Part shown: piece after piece, positions 8,439 to 17,106 of the stretch | Position numbering within the stretch: position 1 is the stretch's first letter | Layout: each line of letters opens with the position of its first letter | Origin: Segetibacter sp. | Lineage (GTDB): Bacteria; Bacteroidota; Bacteroidia; Chitinophagales; Chitinophagaceae | NCBI GenBank assembly: GCA_028288485.1 | Contig: JAQBNO010000144.1 | Span: 1 to 55,525 of the forward strand | DNA: 55,525 nucleotides | Direction of reading: 5' to 3' | Program-made: the position numbers and the translations under genes | The notes under the pieces: generated by a model | Databases searched by the model: none | What the model saw: only the letters and a program-made list of their open reading frames with translations | Told to the model about the DNA's origin: nothing

Positions 8439-8511
8439 TGAACTGGCTGGGACTCGAACCCAGGGCCCATACATTAAAAGTGTATTGCTCTACCAACTGA
8501 GCTACCAATTC
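8439..8511 (-). tRNA. trnK: tRNA-Lys (anticodon UUU)
   Basis: The minus strand folds as a full cloverleaf. The acceptor GAATTGG pairs with CCAGTTC, and the D arm is GCTC..GAGC. The anticodon stem is ATACA/TGTAT with loop CTTTTAA, giving anticodon TTT. The T arm is CTGGG, TTCGAGT, CCCAG. The discriminator is A, and CCA is not encoded, as is common in Bacteroidota. Length is 73 nt. It is transcribed from its own promoter and is divergent from the SDR gene. Confidence 0.97.
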
Positions 8512-8559
8512 TTCCTTTCAACTTCTTAAGTGCGTTAGCCCTTTTTCGTTTTGGGAGTG

Positions 8560-8591
8560 CAAAAATAGGGGTCAAGATATTACCAGCCAAA
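8560..8591 (-). promoter_or_regulatory. Bacteroidota-type promoter of tRNA-Lys
   Basis: On the minus strand TTTG is followed after 20 bases by TATTTTTG, matching the TTTG-N19/21-TAnnTTTG consensus. The predicted start, about 7 bases further on, gives a leader of about 40 nt before the tRNA. Confidence 0.75.
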
Positions 8592-8657
8592 TTTTTGAAA
8601 AACATTTTTTCATTGGTATAGATATTCCTATTCAACCTTTATGTGCATCAACTCTGT

Positions 8658-8665
8658 TACTTTTG
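8658..8665 (+). promoter_or_regulatory. -7 promoter box of the SDR gene
   Basis: TACTTTTG matches the TAnnTTTG box of Bacteroidota. It lies 18 bases before the ATG at 8684, so the leader would be short. I see no good -33 TTTG at the right distance. Confidence 0.5.
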
Positions 8666-8683
8666 CAAATTCAATATATTCTC

Positions 8684-9490
8684 ATGTCATATTTTGCAGG
8701 TAAAGTAGTAGTTGTAACCGGGGGAAGCGAAGGCATAGGAAAAGCCCTTGTAGACCTGCTATTACAGAACGGTGCACAGGTTGCCACCTGCGGCCGCACG
8801 TATGAGAAGCTATACGAATTGCAAACCACTCATGCCGGAAGGCCTCTACATACTACAACAGCCGATGTAAGCAAAGAAGGCGACTGCCGTAACTTTATCG
8901 ACTCTGTAATTAAAACTTTCGGTTCAATAGATATTCTTATAAATAACGCCGGAATTTCCATGCGCGCCCTGTTTAAAGATGTGGAACTTGTAACCTTACA
9001 CTCACTAATGGATGTAAATTTTTGGGGAACCGTATACTGCACGAAATTTGCTTTGAACGAAATCATCAAGGCCAAAGGCACTGTTGTAGGAGTGTCTTCA
9101 ATAGCAGGCTTCAGGGGATTGCCGGGCAGAACAGGGTATAGCGCAAGCAAGTTTGCAGTACATGGTTTTCTTGAAGCGCTTAGAACAGAAGTATTGGACG
9201 ATGGTGTTAATGTGATGTGGGTTTGCCCTGGATTTACATCAAGTAACATTCGAAATGTTGCTTTGGATAAGGATGCAAAGCCACAAAAAGAAAACCCGAT
9301 GGATGAAGATAAAATGATGAGTGCCCACGAATGTGCAGAATATATTTTAGAGGCTATAGAAAAAAGGAAACGGACAAAGGTTCTTACCTTCTTAGGACTT
9401 CGTACTCTGTTTATGAATAAATTCTTTCCAGGCATCACCGATAAACTAATAAGAAAGTTTTATTTTAAAGATGGCGAGCTGCTGAAATAA
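8684..9490 (+). CDS. SDR family oxidoreductase
   Basis: A classical short-chain dehydrogenase/reductase of 268 residues. It has the cofactor motif TGGSEGIG at residues about 13-20, NNAG in the fourth strand, a catalytic serine in VSSIAG and YSASK (Tyr and Lys). A C-terminal extension after residue 240 is rich in basic and hydrophobic residues (FMNKFFPGITDKLIRKFYF) and could touch the membrane, as in dehydrogenase/reductase 7-type enzymes. The ATG at 8684 is preferred over an upstream TTG because it sits just before the Rossmann strand and downstream of a promoter box. The substrate is not readable. The gene stands alone, divergent from tRNA-Lys. Confidence 0.9.
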   Translation: MSYFAGKVVVVTGGSEGIGKALVDLLLQNGAQVATCGRTYEKLYELQTTHAGRPLHTTTADVSKEGDCRNFIDSVIKTFGSIDILINNAGISMRALFKDVELVTLHSLMDVNFWGTVYCTKFALNEIIKAKGTVVGVSSIAGFRGLPGRTGYSASKFAVHGFLEALRTEVLDDGVNVMWVCPGFTSSNIRNVALDKDAKPQKENPMDEDKMMSAHECAEYILEAIEKRKRTKVLTFLGLRTLFMNKFFPGITDKLIRKFYFKDGELLK

Positions 9491-9620
9491 GAAACGGCGG
9501 CTCGCAGCTATAGAGAAGTGCGGTTTATTTTTGAACATTATCAGTTACACATTAAACCTTGACTGTTTTAAATGTTCTGTATTCAACGAGCAATATGGAA
9601 TGTTAATAAAAAACCAAACA

Positions 9621-9666
9621 GTACAAGTCAGCGCCGCGACGCGGGGATAATGCCCAATAAATAACC
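9621..9666 (+). repeat. dispersed bipartite intergenic element, copy E (long GC palindrome)
   Basis: GTACAAGTCAG is followed by the palindrome CCGCGACGCGG and then ATAATG, with a weak box 2 (GCCCAATAAATAACC). The centre differs in sequence from other copies but still pairs. Confidence 0.65.
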
Positions 9667-9731
9667 AATGAAGGTTAACAAAAATAAAAACTATTAAAAG
9701 AAATTTTACCTCTGATACAGGAACGTAAAGC

Positions 9732-10559
9732 ATGTCTATAATTACCCTTACGACAGATATTGGCCAGCAGGATTACCTCGTCGCGGCCGTGAAGGGCCAG
9801 TTATACAGCGTAACCGAAAACCTTACGATTGTCGACGTTTCGCACCAGCTTTCTTCGTTTAACTACCCGCAGGCGGCCTACTTCTGTGATAGTGCTTTTA
9901 AGCATTTCCCTTCGGGAACATTTCATATTGTGCTTGTAAATATGTTCGACCAGAAGCCGAAACAGATGTTGCTTGCCTACCACAACAAACAATACATTGC
10001 CTGCGCCGACAACGGCCTGCTCACTATGATCATTGATGGTCCGCCGGAAAAGGTGGTAGGTTTGGCACTGCCCGAAAATGAACGGCCCACAACACTTACC
10101 TGCACGCAGGTAATTGCTAACGCTTTGTGGCAGATTATTGCCGGTAAAAACCTGGATTATATAGGAGATTCAAACATAACCATTGTTGAAAAGCTTCGCC
10201 TTAAATATGTAAACAGCCCTACTACTATGGAAGGGCAGATCTTATACATCGATAATTTCGAGAACGTAATCGTAAACATTACCAAAGATGATTTCGACCG
10301 TGAAAGAAACGGCCGGAACTTTAAAATCGTTTTTAAACGCGACGAGGTTATTGATACGATAAGCGACACTTATGCCTGCGTGCCACAGGGCGAAAAGGTT
10401 GCATTTTTCAATTCATCCGGTTATCTTGAGATAGCAATTAATAAGGGTAATGCCGCAGGTCTTTTTGGCTTACAGGGCTTTTCAGAGGCGATGCAAAAAC
10501 AAAGTATTGCACTTCAAAACAAATGGTTTTATCAAACCGTAAAAATCTTTTTCGAATAA
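9732..10559 (+). CDS. SAM hydroxide adenosyltransferase (DUF62 family)
   Basis: A 275-residue member of the fluorinase/chlorinase superfamily. In the common bacterial branch these enzymes hydrolyse S-adenosylmethionine to adenosine and methionine with water or hydroxide as nucleophile. The N-terminal ITLTTDIGQQDYLVAAVKG carries the conserved aspartates, and a C-terminal beta-barrel region follows (LYIDNFENVIVNIT). Length is normal. No halogenase partner genes are present, so the hydrolase role is more likely than halogenation. The stop overlaps the next start (TAATG), which indicates co-translation with the ABM-domain protein. It is probably cytoplasmic. Confidence 0.88.
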   Translation: MSIITLTTDIGQQDYLVAAVKGQLYSVTENLTIVDVSHQLSSFNYPQAAYFCDSAFKHFPSGTFHIVLVNMFDQKPKQMLLAYHNKQYIACADNGLLTMIIDGPPEKVVGLALPENERPTTLTCTQVIANALWQIIAGKNLDYIGDSNITIVEKLRLKYVNSPTTMEGQILYIDNFENVIVNITKDDFDRERNGRNFKIVFKRDEVIDTISDTYACVPQGEKVAFFNSSGYLEIAINKGNAAGLFGLQGFSEAMQKQSIALQNKWFYQTVKIFFE

Positions 10560-10855
10560 TGCTGGTACGAGTAGTTAAAATGACCTTCAGGGAAGATGCA
10601 ATCGACACATTCAAAGGTTTTTTTGAAGGACGTAAAGAACAAATAAGAGGTTTTGAGGGCTGTACTCACCTGGAGCTTTGGCAGGACAATTTGCACCAAA
10701 ACATCTTTTTCACTTACAGTTACTGGCAAGATGAGAGTTCACTGAACCATTATCGCAATTCAGCTTTCTTTAGAGACACATGGTCACTAACCAAGCAAAT
10801 GTTTTCAGCAAAGGCAGAAGCGTATTCAGTTAATCGCCTCGTTGTTTTGCCTTAG
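10559..10855 (+). CDS. antibiotic biosynthesis monooxygenase (ABM)-domain protein
   Basis: A 98-residue single-domain protein of the dimeric alpha+beta barrel type (MLVRVVKMTFREDAID near the start, then CTHLELWQD and FTYSYWQDESSLNHYRNS). Small ABM proteins include quinone and heme monooxygenases, but many have no known activity. The ATG at 10559 is chosen because it overlaps the upstream stop (TAATG); an upstream in-frame start would run into the previous gene. The coupling suggests a function shared with the SAM hydrolase, but none can be named. Confidence 0.8.
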   Translation: MLVRVVKMTFREDAIDTFKGFFEGRKEQIRGFEGCTHLELWQDNLHQNIFFTYSYWQDESSLNHYRNSAFFRDTWSLTKQMFSAKAEAYSVNRLVVLP

Positions 10856-10875
10856 CTTCATATTTTAAAACCTAC

Positions 10876-11649
10876 ATGAAAATTCTGCTGAAACCTCTAC
10901 AATGGATCTATTGTATTTATGCGCTCCTCCTGTTTATTGGCATTATGTTCCTCACGGTGCCCTTCGTGGTAGTAGCGCTGTTTTTCGGGAGGATCAAAGG
11001 TGGAAATTTTATTTATAAGGTTTTGAAAGCCTGGGGCACTTCCTGGTTTTTTCTTATCGGTTTAAAGCCCAAAAACATTTATGAAGTTCCTCACGACACT
11101 TCACGTGAGTATATTTTTACGGCAAATCACAGCTCTTACATGGACATACCTCCTATTGTTGTTGCCATCAATCAGCCAGTAAGAGTGCTTGCAAAATACG
11201 AGATGTCGAAGATCCCGGTCTTTGGTTTCATTTATAAAAGTGCAACTGTACTGGTAGACCGCAGCAATCCGGATCGGAGAGCTGAAAGCGTAAGAGAAAT
11301 GAAAGAGTTTATCCAAAAAAAGGTTTCCATTTTCATTTTTCCGGAAGGCACGTTTAATGTAACGGAAGCCCCGCTTAAAGAGTTTTTTGATGGTGCCTTC
11401 AGGATTGCTATTGAAACAGAAACCCCGGTGAAACCTGTTTTATTTATCGACGCCGTCGATCGCTTACACTCCGGCGGCCTTTTTACACTTACCCCAGGCA
11501 AGTGCCGGGTTGTTTTCATGGAAGAAGTTTCGGTGGAAGGATTAACAATGGATGATGTACCTGCTCTAAAACAAAGGGTGTATGAACTAATGGACTCAGG
11601 TTTGAGGAGGTATAGAAAATATGATACGGAAAAACCCACAGAAGTTTAA
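10876..11649 (+). CDS. 1-acyl-sn-glycerol-3-phosphate acyltransferase (PlsC family)
   Basis: A 257-residue membrane-associated acyltransferase of phospholipid synthesis, which acylates lysophosphatidic acid or a similar acceptor. It has the catalytic NHSSYMD box (H85, D90) and the substrate-binding FPEGT box (residues 155-159). Two hydrophobic helices span residues about 10-37. The start lies 20 bases after the ABM gene, so the three genes from 9732 are probably one transcript. Element copy F begins directly after the stop codon. More than one PlsC paralogue is usual in this group, so its acceptor is not certain. Confidence 0.9.
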   Translation: MKILLKPLQWIYCIYALLLFIGIMFLTVPFVVVALFFGRIKGGNFIYKVLKAWGTSWFFLIGLKPKNIYEVPHDTSREYIFTANHSSYMDIPPIVVAINQPVRVLAKYEMSKIPVFGFIYKSATVLVDRSNPDRRAESVREMKEFIQKKVSIFIFPEGTFNVTEAPLKEFFDGAFRIAIETETPVKPVLFIDAVDRLHSGGLFTLTPGKCRVVFMEEVSVEGLTMDDVPALKQRVYELMDSGLRRYRKYDTEKPTEV

Positions 11650-11709
11650 TTTTTTTTGGGGACGAGCAGTTGTTTTTTATAGCGTCATCGTTGTGTCACT
11701 CACTTGTAC
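11650..11709 (-). repeat. dispersed bipartite intergenic element, copy F
   Basis: The minus strand has GTACAAGTGAG, TGACACA and ACGATG (11709-11686), then CTGCTCGTCCCCAAAAAAAA ending against the acyltransferase stop codon. Confidence 0.88.
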
Positions 11710-11813
11710 GGCAACAAAAAAATCAGCAACTTTATTGTTGCATCACCCGAGGGCCTCTTAAGCCTGCCCATGCAGGCACCCACGAAGGTTTGGGATTATA
11801 AATCAAACATAAC

Positions 11814-12437
11814 ATGAATGAACCCTGGATTGAGCGATGGAATGACCGGTATAGTAAAGAGGAGTTTGCTTATGGCGAACAACCTAACAACTATTTAAAA
11901 GAACAATTAGAAAAGTTAGATGTTGGAGCCATACTGTTTGCGGCAGAAGGTGAAGGACGTAATGCAGTTTTTGCAGGCAAACTTGGTTGGACTGTTTCAG
12001 CGTTTGACATAAGCGTAGAAGGAAAAAATAAAGCGTTTCGACTTGCAGAAACTAATAACGTGACGATTGACTACCAGGTTGGTGAGTTGCAGACGTTGAA
12101 TTATAACACCGAACAATTTGACGCCATTGCCCTGATTTATGCACATTTTCCAGCGGACATTAAATCAATGTACCATCGGAGTCTTGACAAATATTTGCGT
12201 AAGAACGGGGTAGTTATTTTCGAAGCCTTTAGTAAACGACACATTGACTACCTGGCTAAGAACGAAAAAATTGGCGGACCAAAAGACATAGCGATGTTAT
12301 TCTCAATTGACGAATTAGTCGCAGACTTCGCGAATTATGAAATTATAGAATTAGTAGAAAAGGAAATTGAACTGTGCGAAGGTCAGTTCCATAACGGAAC
12401 AGGTTCAGTAATAAGATTTGTCGGGCGAAAAAAATAG
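11814..12437 (+). CDS. class I SAM-dependent methyltransferase
   Basis: A 207-residue protein resembling TehB-like and thiopurine-type methyltransferases. It has [17 protein letters not shown] at the start, motif I as [16 protein letters not shown] (residues about 40-55), the acidic end of the second strand in FDIS, and a motif IV region [12 protein letters not shown]. The usual DxGCG is replaced by AEGEGRN, which is normal for this subgroup. It is soluble with no signal peptide. It stands alone between element copy F and a 355-base gene-free stretch. The substrate cannot be told. Confidence 0.85.
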   Translation: MNEPWIERWNDRYSKEEFAYGEQPNNYLKEQLEKLDVGAILFAAEGEGRNAVFAGKLGWTVSAFDISVEGKNKAFRLAETNNVTIDYQVGELQTLNYNTEQFDAIALIYAHFPADIKSMYHRSLDKYLRKNGVVIFEAFSKRHIDYLAKNEKIGGPKDIAMLFSIDELVADFANYEIIELVEKEIELCEGQFHNGTGSVIRFVGRKK

Positions 12438-12792
12438 ACAGTGACAACATAGCTTTTCTCGCTGTGGCACGACACGTAGTGCATGTATGCGGGAACAACC
12501 AGCAGATGGCCTGTCTTGCAAATCTAAAATTCAGTTCACCGTCGCCTGCAATGCTGTGACACATCTTTCAATTTCAAAGCTCTATGATAGTACGATAATT
12601 TGCTTTTGTGCTATCCAGGTGAAGAAACGATCCTGATCCAAATATCGTACTGCCAGTTGCTGTAGTCCGGACTGAAGGATTAAATCTCAGCAAAGGAATG
12701 TAACTTCAACTTCAGTACTTCTATTGCGTTTTGTTCCCGGCTGAACGATTACCGAATACCAGCAAACTGGAAAACCCGAAACGTTTAAATTC
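12438..12792. other. intergenic stretch with no feature seen
   Basis: No open frame of convincing length, no element copy and no strong hairpin. It separates the methyltransferase from the DinB-like gene. Confidence 0.5.
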
Positions 12793-13290
12793 ATGAAATT
12801 TACCCAACAAATAGCAAAGCATTTTAGGGAACTTTATTTCGGAGGAAACTGGACTTCAGTAAACCTGAAAGAAAGCCTGGCAGATGTGAAGTGGATGGAG
12901 GCCACAAGAAAAGTATATTCTTTCAACACTATCGCGATCCTGGTTTACCATACCAACTATTATGTGAGTGCAGTCTCGAAGGTGTTACAGGGAGAGCGGC
13001 TTGATGCCAGCGATAAGTACAGTTTTGACCTTCCTCCAATTCAATCGCAGGAAGATTGGGACAAACTCGTTAATAAAACATGGGATGATGCGGAAAACTT
13101 TGCCGCCCTTGTGGAGCAGTTACCGCAGAATAAACTGGGCGAAACCTTTGCCGATGAAAAATACGGTAACTACTATCGAAATATTCACGGCGTTATTGAG
13201 CATACTCATTATCATCTGGGCCAGATCGTCCTGATCAAAAAATTACTTGCACAGATAGCAAAAACAGGCAACGAAGAAGACAACAAATAA
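12793..13290 (+). CDS. DinB-like family protein
   Basis: A 165-residue four-helix protein of the DinB/YfiT-like superfamily, some members of which bind a divalent metal through three histidines and act as thiol transferases. Candidate ligands are in LVYHTNYY (residue about 54) and in the C-terminal IEHTHYHLGQIVLIKK. The last is the family signature. It probably acts in the cytoplasm; the reaction is unknown. The next gene starts 9 bases after its stop and is likely co-transcribed. Confidence 0.82.
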   Translation: MKFTQQIAKHFRELYFGGNWTSVNLKESLADVKWMEATRKVYSFNTIAILVYHTNYYVSAVSKVLQGERLDASDKYSFDLPPIQSQEDWDKLVNKTWDDAENFAALVEQLPQNKLGETFADEKYGNYYRNIHGVIEHTHYHLGQIVLIKKLLAQIAKTGNEEDNK

Positions 13291-13299
13291 TTAGAAGAA

Positions 13300-14142
13300 A
13301 TGAAGCAAATCCTGGCCAGCTTTATACTGATCTCATTAATTTCCTGCAGTGCAGCCAAACGCATTTCCCCGAGTGAGGGGAAAAGCGACAGAACGCAAAA
13401 TTTTCCGAAAAAAACTGACGTGGTTGAAAAAATACCCGGCAAAGAAAATGTATGGGTTTTTATACTGGCAGGTCAATCTAATATGGCTGGCCGTGGCCTG
13501 GTTGAACCACGGGATACCATCGCCGATAAAAGGGTGTTAACCATAAAGCAAGATGGACAATTGGCTGTAGCCAAAGAACCTTTACATTTTTATGAACCAA
13601 TACTGGCAGGCCTCGACTGTGGACTTTCCTTTGGTAAAAATCTAATTAAAAACATCCCTGACAGCATTTCAATCTTACTCGTGCCCGCAGCAGTCGGTGG
13701 CAGTGCAATAGGACAATGGTTAGGCGACTCAGTTTATCGTAGTGTACAACTACTGTCTAACTTCAGAGAAAAAGTTGAGACCGGAAAGAAATATGGACAA
13801 TTAAAAGCAATATTATGGCACCAGGGAGAAAGTGATGCTACCGCAGATAAAATCCCACTTTATGAAGAGCGTCTATCAGAATTGTTTAAAAAATTCAGAG
13901 CAATAGCGGGTATTGAAAATTTACCTATAATGATAGGTGAACTAGGCGCATACTCAAATAACAAGGAAAACTGGAAACTGATAAACCAGGCCATTAAAAA
14001 CTATTCAGTCACCGATCATAATACGGTCGTTATTTCAACTGCTGATTTAAAACACAAAGGAGATACCGTTCACTTCAACTCACGAGGTCAACGAATAATG
14101 GGAAAAAGATTTGCCGATGAATATCTGAGGAAGTTTAAATAG
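13300..14142 (+). CDS. SGNH-type sialate O-acetylesterase/CE6-like lipoprotein esterase
   Basis: A 280-residue secreted esterase. The signal peptide ends in a lipobox LISC with the lipidated cysteine at residue 16, so it should be a lipoprotein. The nucleophile is in FILAGQSNMAGRG (S60). An oxyanion/block III region appears as LWHQGESD, and the C-terminal DTVHFNSRGQ supplies the Asp and His. This is the SASA/CE6 layout, where enzymes remove acetyl groups from sugars. Its convergence on a GH92/GH125/GH127 run suggests deacetylation of glycans degraded there. The substrate is inferred. Confidence 0.85.
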   Translation: MKQILASFILISLISCSAAKRISPSEGKSDRTQNFPKKTDVVEKIPGKENVWVFILAGQSNMAGRGLVEPRDTIADKRVLTIKQDGQLAVAKEPLHFYEPILAGLDCGLSFGKNLIKNIPDSISILLVPAAVGGSAIGQWLGDSVYRSVQLLSNFREKVETGKKYGQLKAILWHQGESDATADKIPLYEERLSELFKKFRAIAGIENLPIMIGELGAYSNNKENWKLINQAIKNYSVTDHNTVVISTADLKHKGDTVHFNSRGQRIMGKRFADEYLRKFK

Positions 14143-14230
14143 CCAGCAAAAAGGCGGTAGTACCCGCGACAGTTCATGGAAAACCATTTCACACAGCTAC
14201 ACCCCGATAAATTGTTCAAATTATTTTCCG

Positions 14231-14283
14231 GTACAAGTGAGTGCCACTTGTCTGAACGCATTTTCGTCCCGCGGGCAACGATG
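14231..14283 (+). repeat. dispersed element, copy G (expanded centre)
   Basis: GTACAAGTGAG and ACGATG flank a 36-base centre that starts TGCC and ends GGGCA, so the ends still pair. A second pairing ACAAGTG/CACTTGT is possible. No box 2 is visible. Confidence 0.6.
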
Positions 14284-14321
14284 CTTACTTAATAGAATTA
14301 CAGGAGATAGCTTCAAAAAAA

Positions 14322-14352
14322 AAGCAAAGCTTCCGGTATCAAAGCTTTGCTT
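14322..14352. terminator. bidirectional hairpin terminator between convergent genes
   Basis: Stem AAGCAAAGCTT (14322-14332) and AAGCTTTGCTT (14342-14352), 9-base loop, with an A-run before it. It lies 18 bases past the GH92 stop and serves the convergent esterase and GH92 genes. Confidence 0.75.
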
Positions 14353-14370
14353 ACTAATTTGAATTCTTTA

Positions 14371-16659
14371 TTACCTGTTGTCGTTAGAAAAAGAATACGG
14401 AAAAGCTGCAGGAGTTGTGCCCCTGGCTTTACCAGGAGTTGCACTCATCATATAATTCAATGTGCTTCCTTTGAACAGGTCAAAGTGGCTAACCCAATTT
14501 TTATCATAGCTCTTCCCATTGAGTTGAAGTGATTGAACATACAGGTTTGTGTTGCTATTTGCAGGAGCATTAATAAGTATTTTGTTGCCGTTTTCAAGCG
14601 ATATCGTCATCTTTTTAAATAATGGAGTTCCTAATACATACTGATCGGTGGCAGGGCAGACTGGATAAAATCCCATGGCAGAAAAAATATACCAGGCAGA
14701 AGTTTGGCCATTGTCTTCATCGCCGCAATAGCCATCCGGAGTAGGTTTATATAGCTGGTCGGTTACCCTGCGAATCCAGTATTGCGATTTCCACGGTTGT
14801 CCTGCGTAGTTATATAAATAGGTCATGTGCTGAATGGGCTGGTTGCCGTGCGCATACTGCCCCATATTCATGATCTGCATCTCGCGGATCTCGTGTATAA
14901 CAGACCGGTAATAGCTTTCGTCGAAAACCGGTGGCATGATAAAAACAGAGTCCAGCATTTTTATGAACATTTCATTTCCGCCCATCAGCTTTTTCAGGCC
15001 TTCAATATCGTGAAATACGCTCCAGCTATAATGCCAGCTATTGCCTTCGGTAAAAGCATCGCCCCATTTGAATGGATTAAAGGGTGATTGAAACGAGCCA
15101 TCCTGGTTTTTGCCCCGCATCAATTTCGTTTCAGGATCAAAGAGGTTGCGAAAGTTCTGGCTTCGCTTTGCATACAAATCAATTTCTTCTTTTGGCCGAT
15201 TTAAAGCTTTAGCCAATTTGTAAATAGTGAAATCGTCGTATGCATACTCAAGTGTACGGGCTGCATTTTCATTGATCTTTACATCATACGGCACATATCC
15301 GAGCTTGTTATAATACTCAACACCAGCACGACCAACAGCGGTTAACGGGCCGGCATTATTGGCACCATGAAGCAACGCTTCATACAAGGTATTAATATCA
15401 TAACCTCTTAATCCTTTCAGATAAGCATCAGCAACAACTGAAGCTGAGTTATTGCCTACCATTGTATTTGCTAAATTGGGGCTTGACCACTCGGGCAACC
15501 AGCCGCTTTCTTTATAATCGTTGATCAAACCTTCCTGCATTTCTTTATTAATGGAGGGAGCAATTAAATTCAACAAAGGATATAGTGCACGGAATGTGTC
15601 CCAGAAACCGGTGCCTCCATACAAATAGCCAGGTAATATTTTTTGATTATAAGGGCTCCAGTGAACGATCTGCCCTTTTGAATTTACTTCATATAGTTTT
15701 TGAGGAAACTGGAGGGTACGATACAAACAGGAGTAGAACGTTCTAACCTGATCAATGGTGCCACCTTCCACCATAATCTTGCGAAGTTGTTTATTCCAGC
15801 TGTTTTTCGCTTTTTGCATCGTTACATCAAAAGCGTCCTTTGAAAGTTCATTCTTCAGGTTGAATTCCGCCTGCTCTATACTTATAAATGAGGAAGCAAC
15901 TTGTAAATGGACCTTCTCCCCTTTTCGGGTTTTAAAACCAATTAAAGCGCCGGCATGATCGGCAGTAACTTCAAGAGAGTCGCCTGCAATTTTACCATTA
16001 GTCCAGGTATTTGACTTCGTAAACGGCTTGTCGATATAAATGACAAAATAGTTCTTGAAGTCTTTCACCCTGTTGGCGTTTCGGGTTGAGTAACCAACGA
16101 TCTTTCTTTCGCCAGGAATAACCTTAACGTACGATCCCCTGTCAAAAGCATCGATTACGATAAAAGAGCTATCGGTTTCGGGAAAGGTGAAGCGGAATTG
16201 CGCGGCTCTTTCAGTTGGTGTTATCTCGGTGGTTACATCTGCATCGGCGAGGTAAACGCTATAATAATACGGCTTCGATACTTCTGCTTTGTGAGAGAAC
16301 CAGCTAGCCCTGTCATCCTCAGTAAGCTTGACCTGTTTGGTTACCGGCATAATGGAAAATTGCCCGTAATCGTTCATCCACGGTGAGGGCTGGTGCGTTT
16401 GTTTAAAGCCGCGAATTTTATCCGACGCATACGTGTATGCCCAGCCGTTACCCATCTTCCCTGTTTGCGGAGTCCAAAAGTTCATTCCCCAGGGAACTGC
16501 AATAGCCGGATAAGTATTGCCATTAGATAAACTTGGTTTTGAGTCTGTGCCCATTAAAGGATTAACCCATTCAACAGGATCCGTAACTTTTGAAACAATT
16601 TGGGCAGCGCAGTAGAGATTCGAAAATAAGATACTGGCAAACAAAAGTTTTTTTATCAT
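14371..16659 (-). CDS. GH92 alpha-mannosidase
   Basis: A 762-residue secreted enzyme with an N-terminal signal peptide (MIKKLLFASILFSNLYCAAQ), so it is periplasmic or surface-attached. GH92 enzymes are calcium-dependent exo-alpha-mannosidases cleaving alpha-1,2, 1,3, 1,4 or 1,6 links. Signatures are VNPLMGTDS and NTYPAIAVPWGMN at the start, GTGFWDTFRALYPL in the middle, and GDEDNGQTSAWYIFSAMGF near residue 665. The last holds the general acid region. Length is typical. The next gene on the strand is a GH125 alpha-1,6-mannosidase, which together would trim branched alpha-mannans or N-glycan-like structures. Linkage specificity cannot be read. Confidence 0.95.
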   Translation of the reverse strand: MIKKLLFASILFSNLYCAAQIVSKVTDPVEWVNPLMGTDSKPSLSNGNTYPAIAVPWGMNFWTPQTGKMGNGWAYTYASDKIRGFKQTHQPSPWMNDYGQFSIMPVTKQVKLTEDDRASWFSHKAEVSKPYYYSVYLADADVTTEITPTERAAQFRFTFPETDSSFIVIDAFDRGSYVKVIPGERKIVGYSTRNANRVKDFKNYFVIYIDKPFTKSNTWTNGKIAGDSLEVTADHAGALIGFKTRKGEKVHLQVASSFISIEQAEFNLKNELSKDAFDVTMQKAKNSWNKQLRKIMVEGGTIDQVRTFYSCLYRTLQFPQKLYEVNSKGQIVHWSPYNQKILPGYLYGGTGFWDTFRALYPLLNLIAPSINKEMQEGLINDYKESGWLPEWSSPNLANTMVGNNSASVVADAYLKGLRGYDINTLYEALLHGANNAGPLTAVGRAGVEYYNKLGYVPYDVKINENAARTLEYAYDDFTIYKLAKALNRPKEEIDLYAKRSQNFRNLFDPETKLMRGKNQDGSFQSPFNPFKWGDAFTEGNSWHYSWSVFHDIEGLKKLMGGNEMFIKMLDSVFIMPPVFDESYYRSVIHEIREMQIMNMGQYAHGNQPIQHMTYLYNYAGQPWKSQYWIRRVTDQLYKPTPDGYCGDEDNGQTSAWYIFSAMGFYPVCPATDQYVLGTPLFKKMTISLENGNKILINAPANSNTNLYVQSLQLNGKSYDKNWVSHFDLFKGSTLNYMMSATPGKARGTTPAAFPYSFSNDNR

Positions 16660-16768
16660 TAGTTGTATTATTTAGTCAGGTTGAAGTAATTCTTTTAAAA
16701 GCGGCAGCGGTAAAACGAAGGCATTTTGTGAATTAAAGGTTTGGGGTCTAAAAGAATTTTTTAAAATA

Positions 16769-16826
16769 CATTTTTTGGTACCGGCATGAGTTTCCATAGC
16801 ATCATCGTTGCTACGCTCAGTTCAAC
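16769..16826 (-). repeat. dispersed bipartite element, copy H (diverged box 1)
   Basis: The minus strand reads GTTGAACTGAG, CGTAGC, AACGATG, then box 2 ATGCCGGTACCAAAAAATG. Box 2 is strong; box 1 has diverged. It overlaps the stop codon of the coding remnant at 16817. Confidence 0.6.
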
Positions 16827-16996
16827 TTTTCAGTTATGAATTGAACTGCTCCGATGTTTCGGAAGTAGTTTCCGTGACCAAAGCCGAAGGGTGCGATCAC
16901 TTCATCCACATAAAATGTGCTCATGCAGCCTTTATTATAGAAGTGCGTTGTAAAACTTCACCAGTTGCCATCTTTATACCAAGTTGCGGTTACTTG
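16817..16996 (-). pseudogene. unidentified coding remnant (C-terminal piece)
   Basis: One minus-strand frame reads QVTATWYKDGNW, an internal TGA, then SFTTHFYNKGCMSTFYVDEV and a glycine/phenylalanine-rich end before a stop inside element copy H. The aromatic-rich text looks like the end of a secreted carbohydrate-active or binding protein. I cannot name the family. Confidence 0.35.
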
Positions 16997-17030
16997 CGCC
17001 GATTTTGGTTTGTTGCAAACTGAAACTACC

Positions 17031-17088
17031 GTACAAGTGTGCGACGCAACGATGTTGAAAATAACACTTCCGCTGGGCTCATAAAAAT
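17031..17088 (+). repeat. dispersed bipartite intergenic element, copy I
   Basis: GTACAAGTG, perfect palindrome TGCGACGCA, ACGATG (17031-17054), then CTGGGCTCATAAAAATC. It shares the second centre type with copies B, J, P and R. Confidence 0.85.
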
Positions 17089-17106
17089 CAAACCCGGGTA
17101 GTTGTT

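Larger units (their letters stand above)
16660..17106. other. gene-free stretch between GH92 and GH125
   Basis: It holds element copies H and I and the coding remnant at 16817-16996. No intact gene and no clear TAnnTTTG promoter was found for GH92. Confidence 0.5.

Noticed and set aside
8355-8441. A 28-codon plus-strand frame beginning MDVNQLRTRKAK
   Set aside because: It runs through the tRNA terminator hairpin; a real gene is unlikely.
9732-10559. Possible fluorinase or chlorinase
   Set aside because: The protein belongs to the same superfamily, but no halometabolite genes accompany it and the common bacterial role is SAM hydrolysis.
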